64,000 nt of DNA, from assembly GCA_033064195.1 (NCBI GenBank), contig JARBJD010000049.1, forward strand, positions 272,707-336,706, written 5' to 3'. Position numbers and translations under genes: made by a program. Shown here piece after piece: positions 55,279 through 64,000 of the stretch; positions within the stretch are counted from its first letter, which is position 1, and the number at the start of each line of letters is the position of its first letter. The notes beneath the pieces are model-generated. The model was not told the DNA's origin, ran no database searches, and saw only the letters and a list, made by a program, of their open reading frames with translations. The stretch comes from Blattamonas nauphoetae (Eukaryota; Preaxostyla; Oxymonadida).

Positions 55279-55829
55279 CTCTTTTCCCTCCGCACCCTTA
55301 ATAGTATTTGCTGCATTGTGTAACAGTTGTTTTCACAGCAGTTGATGAAGTCTGATCAGAAGAATTTATTAAGGGTTTGGGCAAACTGCAACTTGGCGGG
55401 ACAGATCAAAAAGGACTCTAACAGTCAAAAACACACTATTAATATCTTTCTAGGGAAGATATGTTGCTCTAGGATTCCGAAAAAAAGCACAGAAACCTCG
55501 GAGTAAATCATAAAAATAAGGGTCGGATCAAACCATGAAATCTAAAATAGGAAATCTCAGAAATGTATAGACCTCTAGAAAGTTCCAAGACTTGATATTA
55601 AAGGAATAGGTGTTCTTTAAAGATAAATGAAGGTTTTTTGACAGAGAATCAACCAATTCTTTGTCAAGATCGCCCTAATTCACTATCAGAAATTTTGAGA
55701 AAATGAAGTTTTTCCGAATCTCTAATCGCTTCGATTCTCCTTATTTCCTAGAAAATCACCGGTACAATCACTCATTGACTGAATAGGTCTGTCCGACCAA
55801 GTTGCATGTTGCCAGGGTTTGAATGTGAA
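55279..55829. other. spacer between surface-protein gene and LSU rRNA
   Basis: About 550 bp, AT-rich. It should hold the surface-protein promoter (minus) and whatever precedes the LSU rRNA. I find no SSU rRNA 3' end, no 5.8S motif (GATGAAGAACGCAGC) and no canonical LSU start (the AATAAGCGGAGGA region or AGTAACGGCGAGTGAA). Confidence 0.5.
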
Positions 55830-57010
55830 GTCGAACTTGTAACGTTGTCAACATGATTTAGATGAATTGACATGACGAATCATGTATTTTCTCTGAATTC
55901 TCCTTGGAATAGAGAATCTAAGATATTTCCATCGTTAAGGAGGGGATTCACGACGCCATAACCCTGCTTTCCAAACCTCATCATTTTTATCATGCGCTAC
56001 GCTCTGCAATCGTCGAGTCGGGTTGTTTGAGATTGCAACCCTAATTGGGTGGTAAGCTTCATCCAAGGCTAAATATATGCAAGAGACCGATAGCGAACAA
56101 GTACCGTAAGGGAAAGATGAAAAGTATTTTGGAAAAAAGTTGAAATAGGGCTTGAAACTTCCAAAAGGGAAGCGATACAACTCTATAGAGAAGATTTGTT
56201 ATATATCGATTGTTGGAAAGATTTTTGAAGATGTGTAATTATAACTGTAAAAGGTTAAACATATTTTCAAGAGTTTTTCTGATAATTAGATATATAATAG
56301 AAATCGGTCAATCGTGTTTTCTGATAATCAAGATTTCAAATTCAGGAAGGTAGAATTGTTCATTCATTTCGATGGGTGGATGATTTGTTTATAGCCTCGA
56401 ATTAGACGGATTTGAATATTCTACATAGGAGGAGAACACAAATGAACCTTATTGATTGGGGTTTAAGTTTATCTTAACGAGAGTATCTTTGCAAGGAAAT
56501 TTTGATGATATGTGGTTGATATATGATTTACTTTGATTAGTTTCGGCTAGTCAATTGGTAAGTAATAATTGATCGTATATTGTTGAATGCAATTAGACGG
56601 CTCTGTTCGAAGATAGATTTTAAGATTGACTTTAGTTGGATATGGATTGTATTGCCCCGTCTTGAAACACGGACCAAGGAGTCTATCAGACATGCGAGTA
56701 TTTGGGTAATTTAAACCTAATAATGCGTAATGAAAGTGAAGACAATCGTTTTGGATTGTTGAGATATGAAATTATGATCTGTCTAGATTATGATGGCAAT
56801 ATCGACCGACTGATTCTAAAGATTAATTTCCAACTCTCGGGTTGGAAGGGATTGGTTCGAGTTATAGCATATCTGATAGGACTCGAAAGACGGTGAACTT
56901 TGCTTGAGTGTGGGTGAAGCCAGAGGAAACTCTGGTGGAAGCTCGTCGGGGTAATGACGTGCAACTCTTTCCTTAGACTTGAGTTAAGGGGCGAAAGACT
57001 AATCGAACCG

Positions 57011-57056
<46 letters not shown>

Positions 57057-57526
57057 TTGTTATAATGAGTTTTGTCCGGTAAAGCGAATGATTAGAGGTC
57101 TTGGGGGAGGAATTCCCTCAACCTATTCTCAAACTCTAAATGGGCAAAAAGACGTTTGTAAATGATGATTGATTCAGGGAAGGGATTGATTTTACTGATG
57201 ATTGTATGAATGGATGCCTTTTGGGGTAATTGTTTGTATGATTATTAGGGATTTATTCTGGAAATGAGTTGATTGTTGTTGAAGGTTTAAATTAGATATA
57301 TGGATTGTCTACCTTTAAAGTGTTGTTTAAGTAAACAGCGTGATAAAAAGATGATCCAATAAAGAATTGAATCAATAGCTCCAAGTGGGCCATTTTTGGT
57401 AAGCAGAACTGGCGATGCGGGATGAACCGAAAGTTGTGTTAAGGTGCCGGAATTTGTGCTCATGAAGATACCATAAAAGGTGTCAATTCATATAGACAGC
57501 AGGACGGTGGCCATGGAAGTCGGTAT

Positions 57527-57560
<34 letters not shown>

Positions 57561-58742
57561 TGAATTGGCCCTGAAAATGGATGGCGCTTCAGCACAATAC
57601 CTATACACGACCAAAATCATGATGATGATTTTGTGTAGGAGGGCGTGCGGGTTTTTTAGAAGCTATGATGTGAATCATGGTGGAAAAGCCTGTAGTGCTG
57701 ATCTTGGTGGTAGTAGCAAATATTCAAATGAGAAACCTCTCAATGGGGGATAATTTTGAAGACTGAAGAGAAGAAAGGTTCCATATGAATCTAATTGAGA
57801 TATGGGTTAGTCGACCCTAATGAATCGGTTAAATACCGTGATATAAAATGGATTTTGTAAAAGCAGGATTCATATTCAGAAAGGGAAGAAGGTTAATATT
57901 CCTTCACCTTTTACGTGTGGATAATTAAAATGGCAACATAAAGAAGCCTGTACTCATCAGAAAACACATCGGGAAGAGTTTTCTTTTCTTCTTAACGACT
58001 GATAAAGCTCGTTGTTAATATTATTTGCATGAGCATTGGGCATGGAAGCGGGTTAACCGGAGAAGTGGCCAATCAGTTGGAAGAGCCCCTCTATTTATAT
58101 GAGGAAGACATTTATTGTTGATAGCAAGTAAAATGGTCCGATTGTGTTTTATGATCCTTGAAACTACAGGGGACTGAATGATTTTCACACGAGGTCGTAC
58201 TGATAACCGCAACAGGTCTTCAAGGTGAGGAGCCTCTAGTCGATAGAAGAAAGTAGGTAAGGGAATTCGGCAAAATAGATCCGTAACTTTGGGAAAAGGA
58301 TTGGCTCTAAGGATCGGTCCGTCGGGTTCGATGAAAGCGGGTTACTTATTTAGATGGATTGTGTTGATTTGTTGGCGGGCTTGGCAACAGGTCTGCTGAT
58401 GAGTTGATATAGTCTGTTTAAGGGTGGCAGCGCGTGTCGTAAGTGTGCTTGATTGTGTGTCTATATTGAAGAGGAGACTTTTTGATTGGATGCAAAATTG
58501 GGTGCATTTTCTCGAATCGCTTTTTAATCGAAGCGAGTTAGTTTCGGATTGTAGATCTCGATCTGCAGACGAGATTAATGGAGTATAAACGATTAACTTA
58601 GAACTGGAACGGACAAGGGGAATCCGACTGTTTAATTAAAACAAAGCAATGTGAAGGCTGGAAAACGGTGTTGACACATTGTGATTTCTGCTCAGTGCTC
58701 TGAATGTCAAAGTGAAGAAATTCAATCAAGCGCGGGTAAACA

Positions 58743-58786
<44 letters not shown>

Positions 58787-58885
58787 CTCTAATTAGGGAC
58801 GCGCATGAATGGATTAACGAGATTCCCACTGTCCCTATCTACCATCTAGCGAACCCACAGCCAAGGGAACGGGCTTGGAAGAATC

Positions 58886-58923
<38 letters not shown>

Positions 58924-59817
58924 AGAATCTGTGAAATGATTTAGAGGGTATAGGATAGGTGGGAGAGGGCAACCTCGACAGTGTAATACCACTACTTTTA
59001 TTATCATTTTACTTATTTGATTGTTGAGGAGCATTATATGGTGTACTGGTGTGATATGTTTGTAGTCCTCGGATTATACGCAGATTGCATTTCAGGCCAT
59101 ATTATGATTCTGGAACTAAACGTTAAAGGAGTTGGTTTAATTTATGATGATGGGGTCTAGTTGGGGCGACTTGACTAGGTTCTACATTGTATGGCGACTC
59201 TGGGGGATAGTAGTCTTCGGGCTATGTGTACCTACGTGATCTCATTCAAAGACATTTTCTGATGGGGAGTTCGGCTGGGGCGGCACATCTGTTAAACAAC
59301 AACGCAGGTGTCCTAAGATGAGCTCAGTGAGAACAGAAATCTCACGTAGAACAGAAGGGTAAAAGCTCATTTGATTTTGCTTTTCAGTATGAAGACAAAC
59401 CGTGAAAGCGTGGCCTAACGATCCTTTGAGTTTTACAAGTGTTAAGCCAGAGGTGTCAGAAAAGTTACCACAGGGATGAATATATAAATATGTAGGATAT
59501 GTGAATAGATAGATAGTCCCAGTTAAATATATAATATTTAGCTAGTCACTTATGGAAGTAAGTGGCAACACACCTGGTTATTGAAATATATACAGAGATG
59601 TATATAATCAATAAATCATTTTATAAAGAAATGATTTTGACGGTCGGTAAGGTGTGCACCAAAATGACCATGTATGTATGTGTTTTGGTGTATGGTACGA
59701 CCTATCCCAATTATAAAATAATTATTAAATCATACTTGTGTATGATTGATAATAGTATTATTGAAGTTGGTAAATATGAGAACTGGCTTGTGGCAGCCAA
59801 GCGTTCATAGCGACGTT

Positions 59818-59855
<38 letters not shown>

Positions 59856-59898
59856 CGAAGCAGAATTCGCCAAGTGTTGGATTGTTCACCCACTAACA

Positions 59899-59936
<38 letters not shown>

Positions 59937-60505
59937 TAGTTTTACCCTACTGATGAATTATTGTCGTGATGGTAATTCAAGTTAGTACGAGAGGAACCCT
60001 TGAATCGCATAATTGGTATTTGTGGTTGGTTGATAGGCCAGTGCCACGAAGCTACCATGCGTGGGATTATGACTGAACGCCTCTAAGTCAGAATCCTTGC
60101 CAGATTAATGCGAGAATGGTGTCTGGTAAATGACCAGATTTGTATGGATTTGTTATTGATATGGATAATAGTGTGTTTGATGTGTGGATCCGCGGCATGC
60201 AAGGCAGAGTGCTCGTGCGGGCAACCGTGGGGCATTTATGTGTGTGTGTTTCTTGGAGCTGCATGTTTTGCACTTATTGTAGTTGAAATGTAGATCAGCG
60301 ATAAGGCCAGCCGTCAACATCAGGCAAGTATGGAATGTGTGTGACAGCGCATCTGTGCATGTTTGATGTGGTTGGTAGACATAATTGCTTGAGAATCCAT
60401 GCGACGGAGATCCTTTGTAGACGACTTAAAATGAAGTGGGGATTGTAAATGGCAGAGTAGCTCTACGTTACGATCCATTGAGATTTAGCCCACTTTCTAT
60501 GATCG
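55830..60505 (+). rRNA. large-subunit (28S) ribosomal RNA, interrupted by a group I intron
   Basis: Unmistakable LSU landmarks occur in order: GAGACCGATAGCGAACAAGTACCGTAAGG (56080s), CTAGTAGCTGGTTCCCTCCGAAG (57010s), GCCATGGAAGTCGG (57510s), ACTATGACTCTCTTAAGG (58750s), GGGGCGGCACATCTGTTAAAC (59280s), the peptidyl-transferase strand split by the intron at 59477/59781, the sarcin-ricin loop AGTACGAGAGGAACC (59980s), and the 3' end near GATTTAGCCCACTT (60480s). The 5' border is approximate: about the first 300 nt of a normal LSU, and any 5.8S, cannot be recognised. Expanded AT-rich variable regions (near 56200-56640, 57150-57340, 57780-57950 and 60130-60430) explain the length. It forms the catalytic core of the ribosome and is transcribed by RNA polymerase I. 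Confidence 0.93.
59478..59780 (+). ncRNA. group I self-splicing intron in LSU rRNA (site L2449)
   Basis: A 303-nt insert splits the universally conserved peptidyl-transferase sequence CACAGGGAT^AACTGGCTTG. In E. coli numbering the cut is after U2449. The 5' exon ends in U and the intron ends in G (TATGAG), as required for group I. The exon GGGAT (59473-59477) pairs with GTCCC at 59516-59520, giving a P1 helix with the diagnostic U-G wobble at the splice site. Several hairpins follow (CACTTA/TAAGTG, TATATACA/TGTATATA, ATCATT/AATGAT, AATCATAC/GTATGATT) that would fit P5, P6 and P9, but I could not model P3-P8 by eye. It has no homing-endonuclease ORF. L2449 is an insertion site known from Physarum. 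Confidence 0.82.
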
Positions 60506-60564
60506 ATAGAAGTAAATGCAAAATATTTCTTTTGTTTAGTGAATGAATTGTACATTAAAGAAAT
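60506..60564. other. 3' flank of LSU rRNA
   Basis: Short AT-rich transition from the LSU 3' end to the spacer repeats; it probably contains the 3' processing or termination site. No distinct motif was seen. Confidence 0.3.
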
Positions 60565-60840
60565 ATCAAGTGTTTAAGTATTTTGACAAAGTATTTTTGA
60601 CAAAGTATATTTGACTAAGTATTTTGACTAAGTACAAAATGTATTAAGTATTTTGACTAAGTACAAATTGTATTAAGTCAATAGTACTAAGTACAGAATG
60701 TATTAAGTATTTTGACTAAGTACAAATTGTATTAAGTCAATAGTACTAAGTACAGAATGTATTAAGTATTTTGACTAAGTACAAATTGTATTAAGTCAAT
60801 AGTACTAAGTACAAAATGTATTAAGTCAATAGTGCTAAAG
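60565..60840. repeat. rDNA spacer array 1 (about 60-bp unit)
   Basis: The array alternates AAGTATTTTGACTAAGTACA, AATTGTATTAAGTCAATAGT and ACTAAGTACAGAATGTATT. The compound unit of about 60 bp recurs three times almost unchanged, with degenerate shorter copies on both sides. Such arrays are typical of rDNA intergenic spacers and can act in termination or as enhancers. It is non-coding. Confidence 0.9.
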
Positions 60841-61129
60841 TCATATTGATATTCTCTATGTATAGTTCTCTTAAACAATTTGTAAATATTTGGTACAATG
60901 GACATTAACATATTGCTTACTTGTGTTGTTCTTAAGTATGAATGTACAAAGGAATGCATAAGGTAAAAGTGTTAAAGTCAATTTACCATTTGTTAACATA
61001 TTGTGCAATAGGACATTAACAAAAGAAATACTTGTATGTGTATGCAGTGTTGACTTAATGAAATGTTAAGTCATTACTTGATATGTTCTTGTGTAAGGAC
61101 ATTAAGAGTAAAACACTGTATGGATGTAC
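60841..61129. other. rDNA spacer between arrays
   Basis: About 290 bp of AT-rich spacer with isolated half-units (GACATTAA, TTAAGTCA). No gene was seen. Confidence 0.4.
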
Positions 61130-61560
61130 AAGGGCAATTAATATAATGTCAATGTATTTATACACTGGGACATTAATATTTGTGCACTCCAATGTATTTA
61201 TACACTGGGACACTAAGTAATTAATGTACTCCTATGTATTTGTACAAGGGCATATATTAGTAAATGCCTATGTATTTGTACACTGGGACATTAACTTCAT
61301 GGTAATGCCTATGTACTTATACACTGGGACAGTAATACTAAAGTACTGTATGAATGTACAGGGACATTAAGTGAATATTAATTCCTTAACATTCATACAG
61401 TGGAGCCAAACACTAAAGTACTGTATGAGTGTACAGTGGAATTACTTTATTAAGAAATTCCTTAACATTTATACAAGGGAGCCAAACACTGATGTATAGT
61501 GTAAGTGTATAGGGAAATTCCTTAAGATTTCCTTAACATTTTATACAGTAAGGGACAAAA
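61130..61560. repeat. rDNA spacer array 2 (degenerate)
   Basis: Imperfect tandem copies contain TGTATTTATACACTGGGACATTAA. Later copies drift to TGTATGAGTGTACAGTGG and CTTAACATTTATACAAGGG. Spacing is about 45-65 bp. Its divergence from array 1 suggests an older expansion. Confidence 0.8.
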
Positions 61561-63340
61561 TCCTCCTTTGCCCCTTCATGACCACACTGCTCCCCCCAAC
61601 GCGGGGGAGTCAGAACTTCAAACTTGGTTTTGTCTGTGTAGAAAATATCGAGGAATAGAGTTTGGGTGGTTTTCTGCTGGTGTGTTGCTTTGCACGAGTT
61701 TGATTTAACTAGCACAGGGCGAACATTGAGAAAGGGGTAAAAGGGGTAAAATGGCGCCTTGTGGCATTCACACCTCGCCATCCCGGAATTTCAGAAAAAT
61801 AAAATTGCCCTTTTCCTTCATCCTAGCCCTGGACCAGTGCCTCTACAATTTTTCGAGGTTCATTTTGCGCTTCCGCACTGTGCAATTGGGTGTTTGGGCC
61901 AAATCAAAAGTGAACCCACCCTACCTAGGCAAATGCACTGTACAAACCACCAAGAATTGGTCTTGTCATATACTTCTCTCGTTTTTCAAAATTTATTTTC
62001 CCTTTTCTCCACAACCAGCCACCCCCAGACCCCACTCCAGACTTGTTCGAAAGCCCTTCCAAAACTCTACCATGCCCCTTTTCCCCTCCCGTAGCCCTCA
62101 CCCAGCCCGCGCAGCAGCCTTCACAATTTTTGAAAAAGCGCTCTTTTGCCTCTTTTTCGCCGTATTCGCCCCACATCTCCGCACACAGACATCGCACAAA
62201 CACCCCGTTTGTTGCTGGCGGTAGCCCTGGGTGGCATTGAACTTTTGGAGAAATAAATCCTTATCGAACAAGCAATCCGTCCACACGGGCCCTCGCAAGT
62301 TGGAAATTCAAAAATGATCGATTTTTGGAACGAGCCCCACGACCCACGCAGACCCCAAAACCACCCAAACCATATTGGCACCCCTTAAAAACATCTCTAT
62401 TTGTCATTTTTCACACTTTTTGAAATCTGATTTTCGCCGAAATCCACTTTTGCATCTCATACTTGGACTTTTCACATACTGTGCCTACACTGTCTTTGCT
62501 CAAACTCGATTTTTCGACTTATTCCAAAGTGTTTTCGATTTTTTCCAAAAAACACAAACAGGTACCCCACACCACCAAACTACCCCTGTTTAAATTTGGG
62601 ACTCCAACTCCCTCTCGTTGTGGAGTACTGGGCCCACCAACTTTGGTACTTTGGCCTTCTGAAACACTGCACACCCTGTATCTCCATATATACCCGAGAT
62701 TTTCAAAACTTTTTTCTCAATTGTGCTCATATCCCATCGCAATCACCTTGTTTTGCGTGATTTCCATGGGGTTGTGATGGGCGCGGGATGGGGATGCACA
62801 CTGTGAAAATGGGGATTTTCGAAAAGTCGGGTTTTGGCTTAAAGAACACGCCACCCCGGATTCAATATTTCCGATTTTGCAAAATCTTTTATTTTCTCAA
62901 AATATCCTCAGAACACGTCGATGACGGTGAGAAAGTTAACTAGACATGTGCGCGTGGGCGCGTGGGGTGAACTTGAAAAACGCGAAAAAGGCGATTTTCG
63001 CAACTTGGCACGCCCACCCACGACGACCCAGAGGAGGCTGGAACGGACGGTTTTGGCAGGATACGCGAGGGGATGGGTCGAATTATGGTGGGGTTGGGGG
63101 TTGGTCTCGTGGGTACTCGTGGCGGGAGAGCGAAAAAACACGATTTTTCGGATTTTTGGAACACCCAAAACGCCTTGTACGGCCCACAGCGCCGGATCGA
63201 GAAATTTTCAGAAAATATTTTTTCATTTTTCGACGAATCGAGGTCGATTTGACCGGAAATGATCGATTTGGAGTGAGTTGGGATGCGCGCGGCGGGGGTC
63301 GATCTTGAAAAAGTTTTTTGTCAAAAAGTGAAAAAAAAGT
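61561..63340. other. rDNA intergenic spacer, unique part
   Basis: About 1.8 kb of mixed composition, with more C and G than the arrays and many CCCCA/TTTTC words. A 7-bp-stem hairpin CTCCCCC/GGGGGAG lies near 61592. Open frames here (for example 61751-62224) are long only because the sequence is stop-poor; they have no motif, no start context and no splice partners. I see no gene. Confidence 0.5.
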
Positions 63341-64000
63341 GAAGTATATGACAAGAGCATTTCTTGGTTAATACGAAAGTGCATTCGCCTAGATAGGGTG
63401 AGTTCACGAGACCTCGGGTATATACTATAGGAGGGAGTTGGAAAAACTCTTGACAGTGTAAAGACTCGATTTTGAAAAAGTCTAGTCCTCTGTTGTCCAG
63501 GCTAGCACGTTGTTAATGGGATGTGGCAAGGTACGTAAAAGACTAGTAGATGTGGGCATGTTGCTATGCTCGTCCACGCGAACGACTTTGGTACCTAGGT
63601 GCAGAAAAGGACTAGTAGATGTGGGCATGTTGCTATGCTCGTCCACGCGAACGCCTTTAGTGCCTAGTAAAGTAGCTTTTCCTCATTAGCATTCAATATC
63701 TTCGGATATTGTAGTGCCTGAACTGTGATGAGATACTGTGATAAGCCATTAACCCTTTAAATAGGGTCAGTATGGTAATCTTCAGTATTTGTTGAGAAAG
63801 TTCATTGTGAAGAAATCCTGTTAGGAATGTTGATTGAAGAATTGATGATCTTAACAGTGTATTACTTCACACTGGATGGTAATGATAATGATATTCACGG
63901 ATATTGTTGCTTACTAATTTGCAAATCACGTTCACATAGTTGGATGTTGCCTTGTATTGATTAGGGAAAATAAAAATCAATAGTCCTTGGTCTTGATTAA
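63341..64000. other. rDNA spacer, possible promoter/external spacer of the next unit
   Basis: The final 660 bp contain GGGTATATACTATAGGAGGG near 63417, the 69-bp direct repeat (separate entry), and then AT-rich sequence to the window end. If rDNA units are tandem, the next SSU gene would start beyond 64000. No SSU start motif (GGTTGATCCTGCC) is in view. The promoter role is a guess. Confidence 0.3.
63541..63676. repeat. 69-bp direct repeat, two copies
   Basis: Two adjacent copies begin GACTAGTAGATGTGGGCATG and continue TTGCTATGCTCGTCCACGCG, starting at 63541 and 63610. They differ at a few positions near the 3' end of the unit. Adjacent to a putative rRNA promoter, such repeats may be spacer-promoter or enhancer units. 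Confidence 0.85.

Noticed and set aside
55700-55760. Degenerate start of LSU rRNA
   Set aside because: Short resemblances to LSU domain I were found, but none long enough to fix the 5' end.
58750-58790. Second group I intron at the I-PpoI-type site in LSU rRNA
   Set aside because: The CTCTCTTAAGGTAGC target is present and uninterrupted.
59562-59810. ORF overlapping the group I intron as a homing endonuclease
   Set aside because: It is only 82 residues, runs into conserved rRNA and has no LAGLIDADG, His-Cys box or GIY-YIG motif.
61751-62224. 157-residue ORF in the rDNA spacer
   Set aside because: No motif, no promoter context, and overlapping open frames on both strands point to stop-poor composition.

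Overview
The window is nuclear DNA of a small-genome unicellular eukaryote. It carries histone H2B, actin, an N-recognin ubiquitin ligase and a probable Golgi tether subunit. Many genes have very short spliceosomal introns (mostly 25-60 nt, often starting GTTTG). There are huge serine/threonine-rich surface proteins built of beta-helix repeats, and a large-subunit rRNA gene. This mix resembles metamonads of the oxymonad/Preaxostyla type (for example Blattamonas or Monocercomonoides), but that placement is an inference from gene style, not from a search. TAA, TAG and TGA all end genes here, so the code looks standard.

Layout. 1-17.2 kb is gene-dense: an alpha/beta hydrolase cut by the window edge, histone H2B, a four-helix membrane protein, a secreted beta-helix membrane protein (minus strand), a U-box-like protein (minus), a seven-exon coiled-coil protein, and a six-exon UBR1-type E3 ligase of about 2640 residues. 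17.3-29.7 kb is a gene-poor repeat island. It holds a fragment of a beta-helix gene, a roughly 45-copy 26-bp minisatellite, two copies of a foldback (MITE-like) element in opposite orientation, a perfect 21-bp-stem palindrome, and a hAT transposon with matching terminal inverted repeats, an 8-bp target duplication and a decayed transposase. 29.7-45 kb is dense again: a Tho1/SARNP-like protein, a 2821-residue FYVE-like/helical-repeat protein (minus), a probably GPI-anchored secreted protein, actin and a COG7-like protein. 45.6-55.3 kb (minus strand) is one very large surface-protein gene: signal peptide, repeated beta-helix modules, one membrane helix and a cytoplasmic pseudokinase. It is broken by one in-frame TAG and one frameshift. 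55.8-60.5 kb is a large-subunit rRNA gene on the plus strand carrying a 303-nt group I intron at the site called L2449. The rest is intergenic spacer with two tandem arrays and a 69-bp direct repeat.

How it fits together. The housekeeping genes (chromatin, ubiquitin, trafficking, actin) are tightly packed, in one case with only 39 bp between two divergent start codons. The surface-protein family and the mobile DNA occupy the more variable parts. The strongest items for follow-up are the rRNA group I intron, the interrupted beta-helix/pseudokinase gene, the tiny-intron splice-site pattern and the foldback element family.
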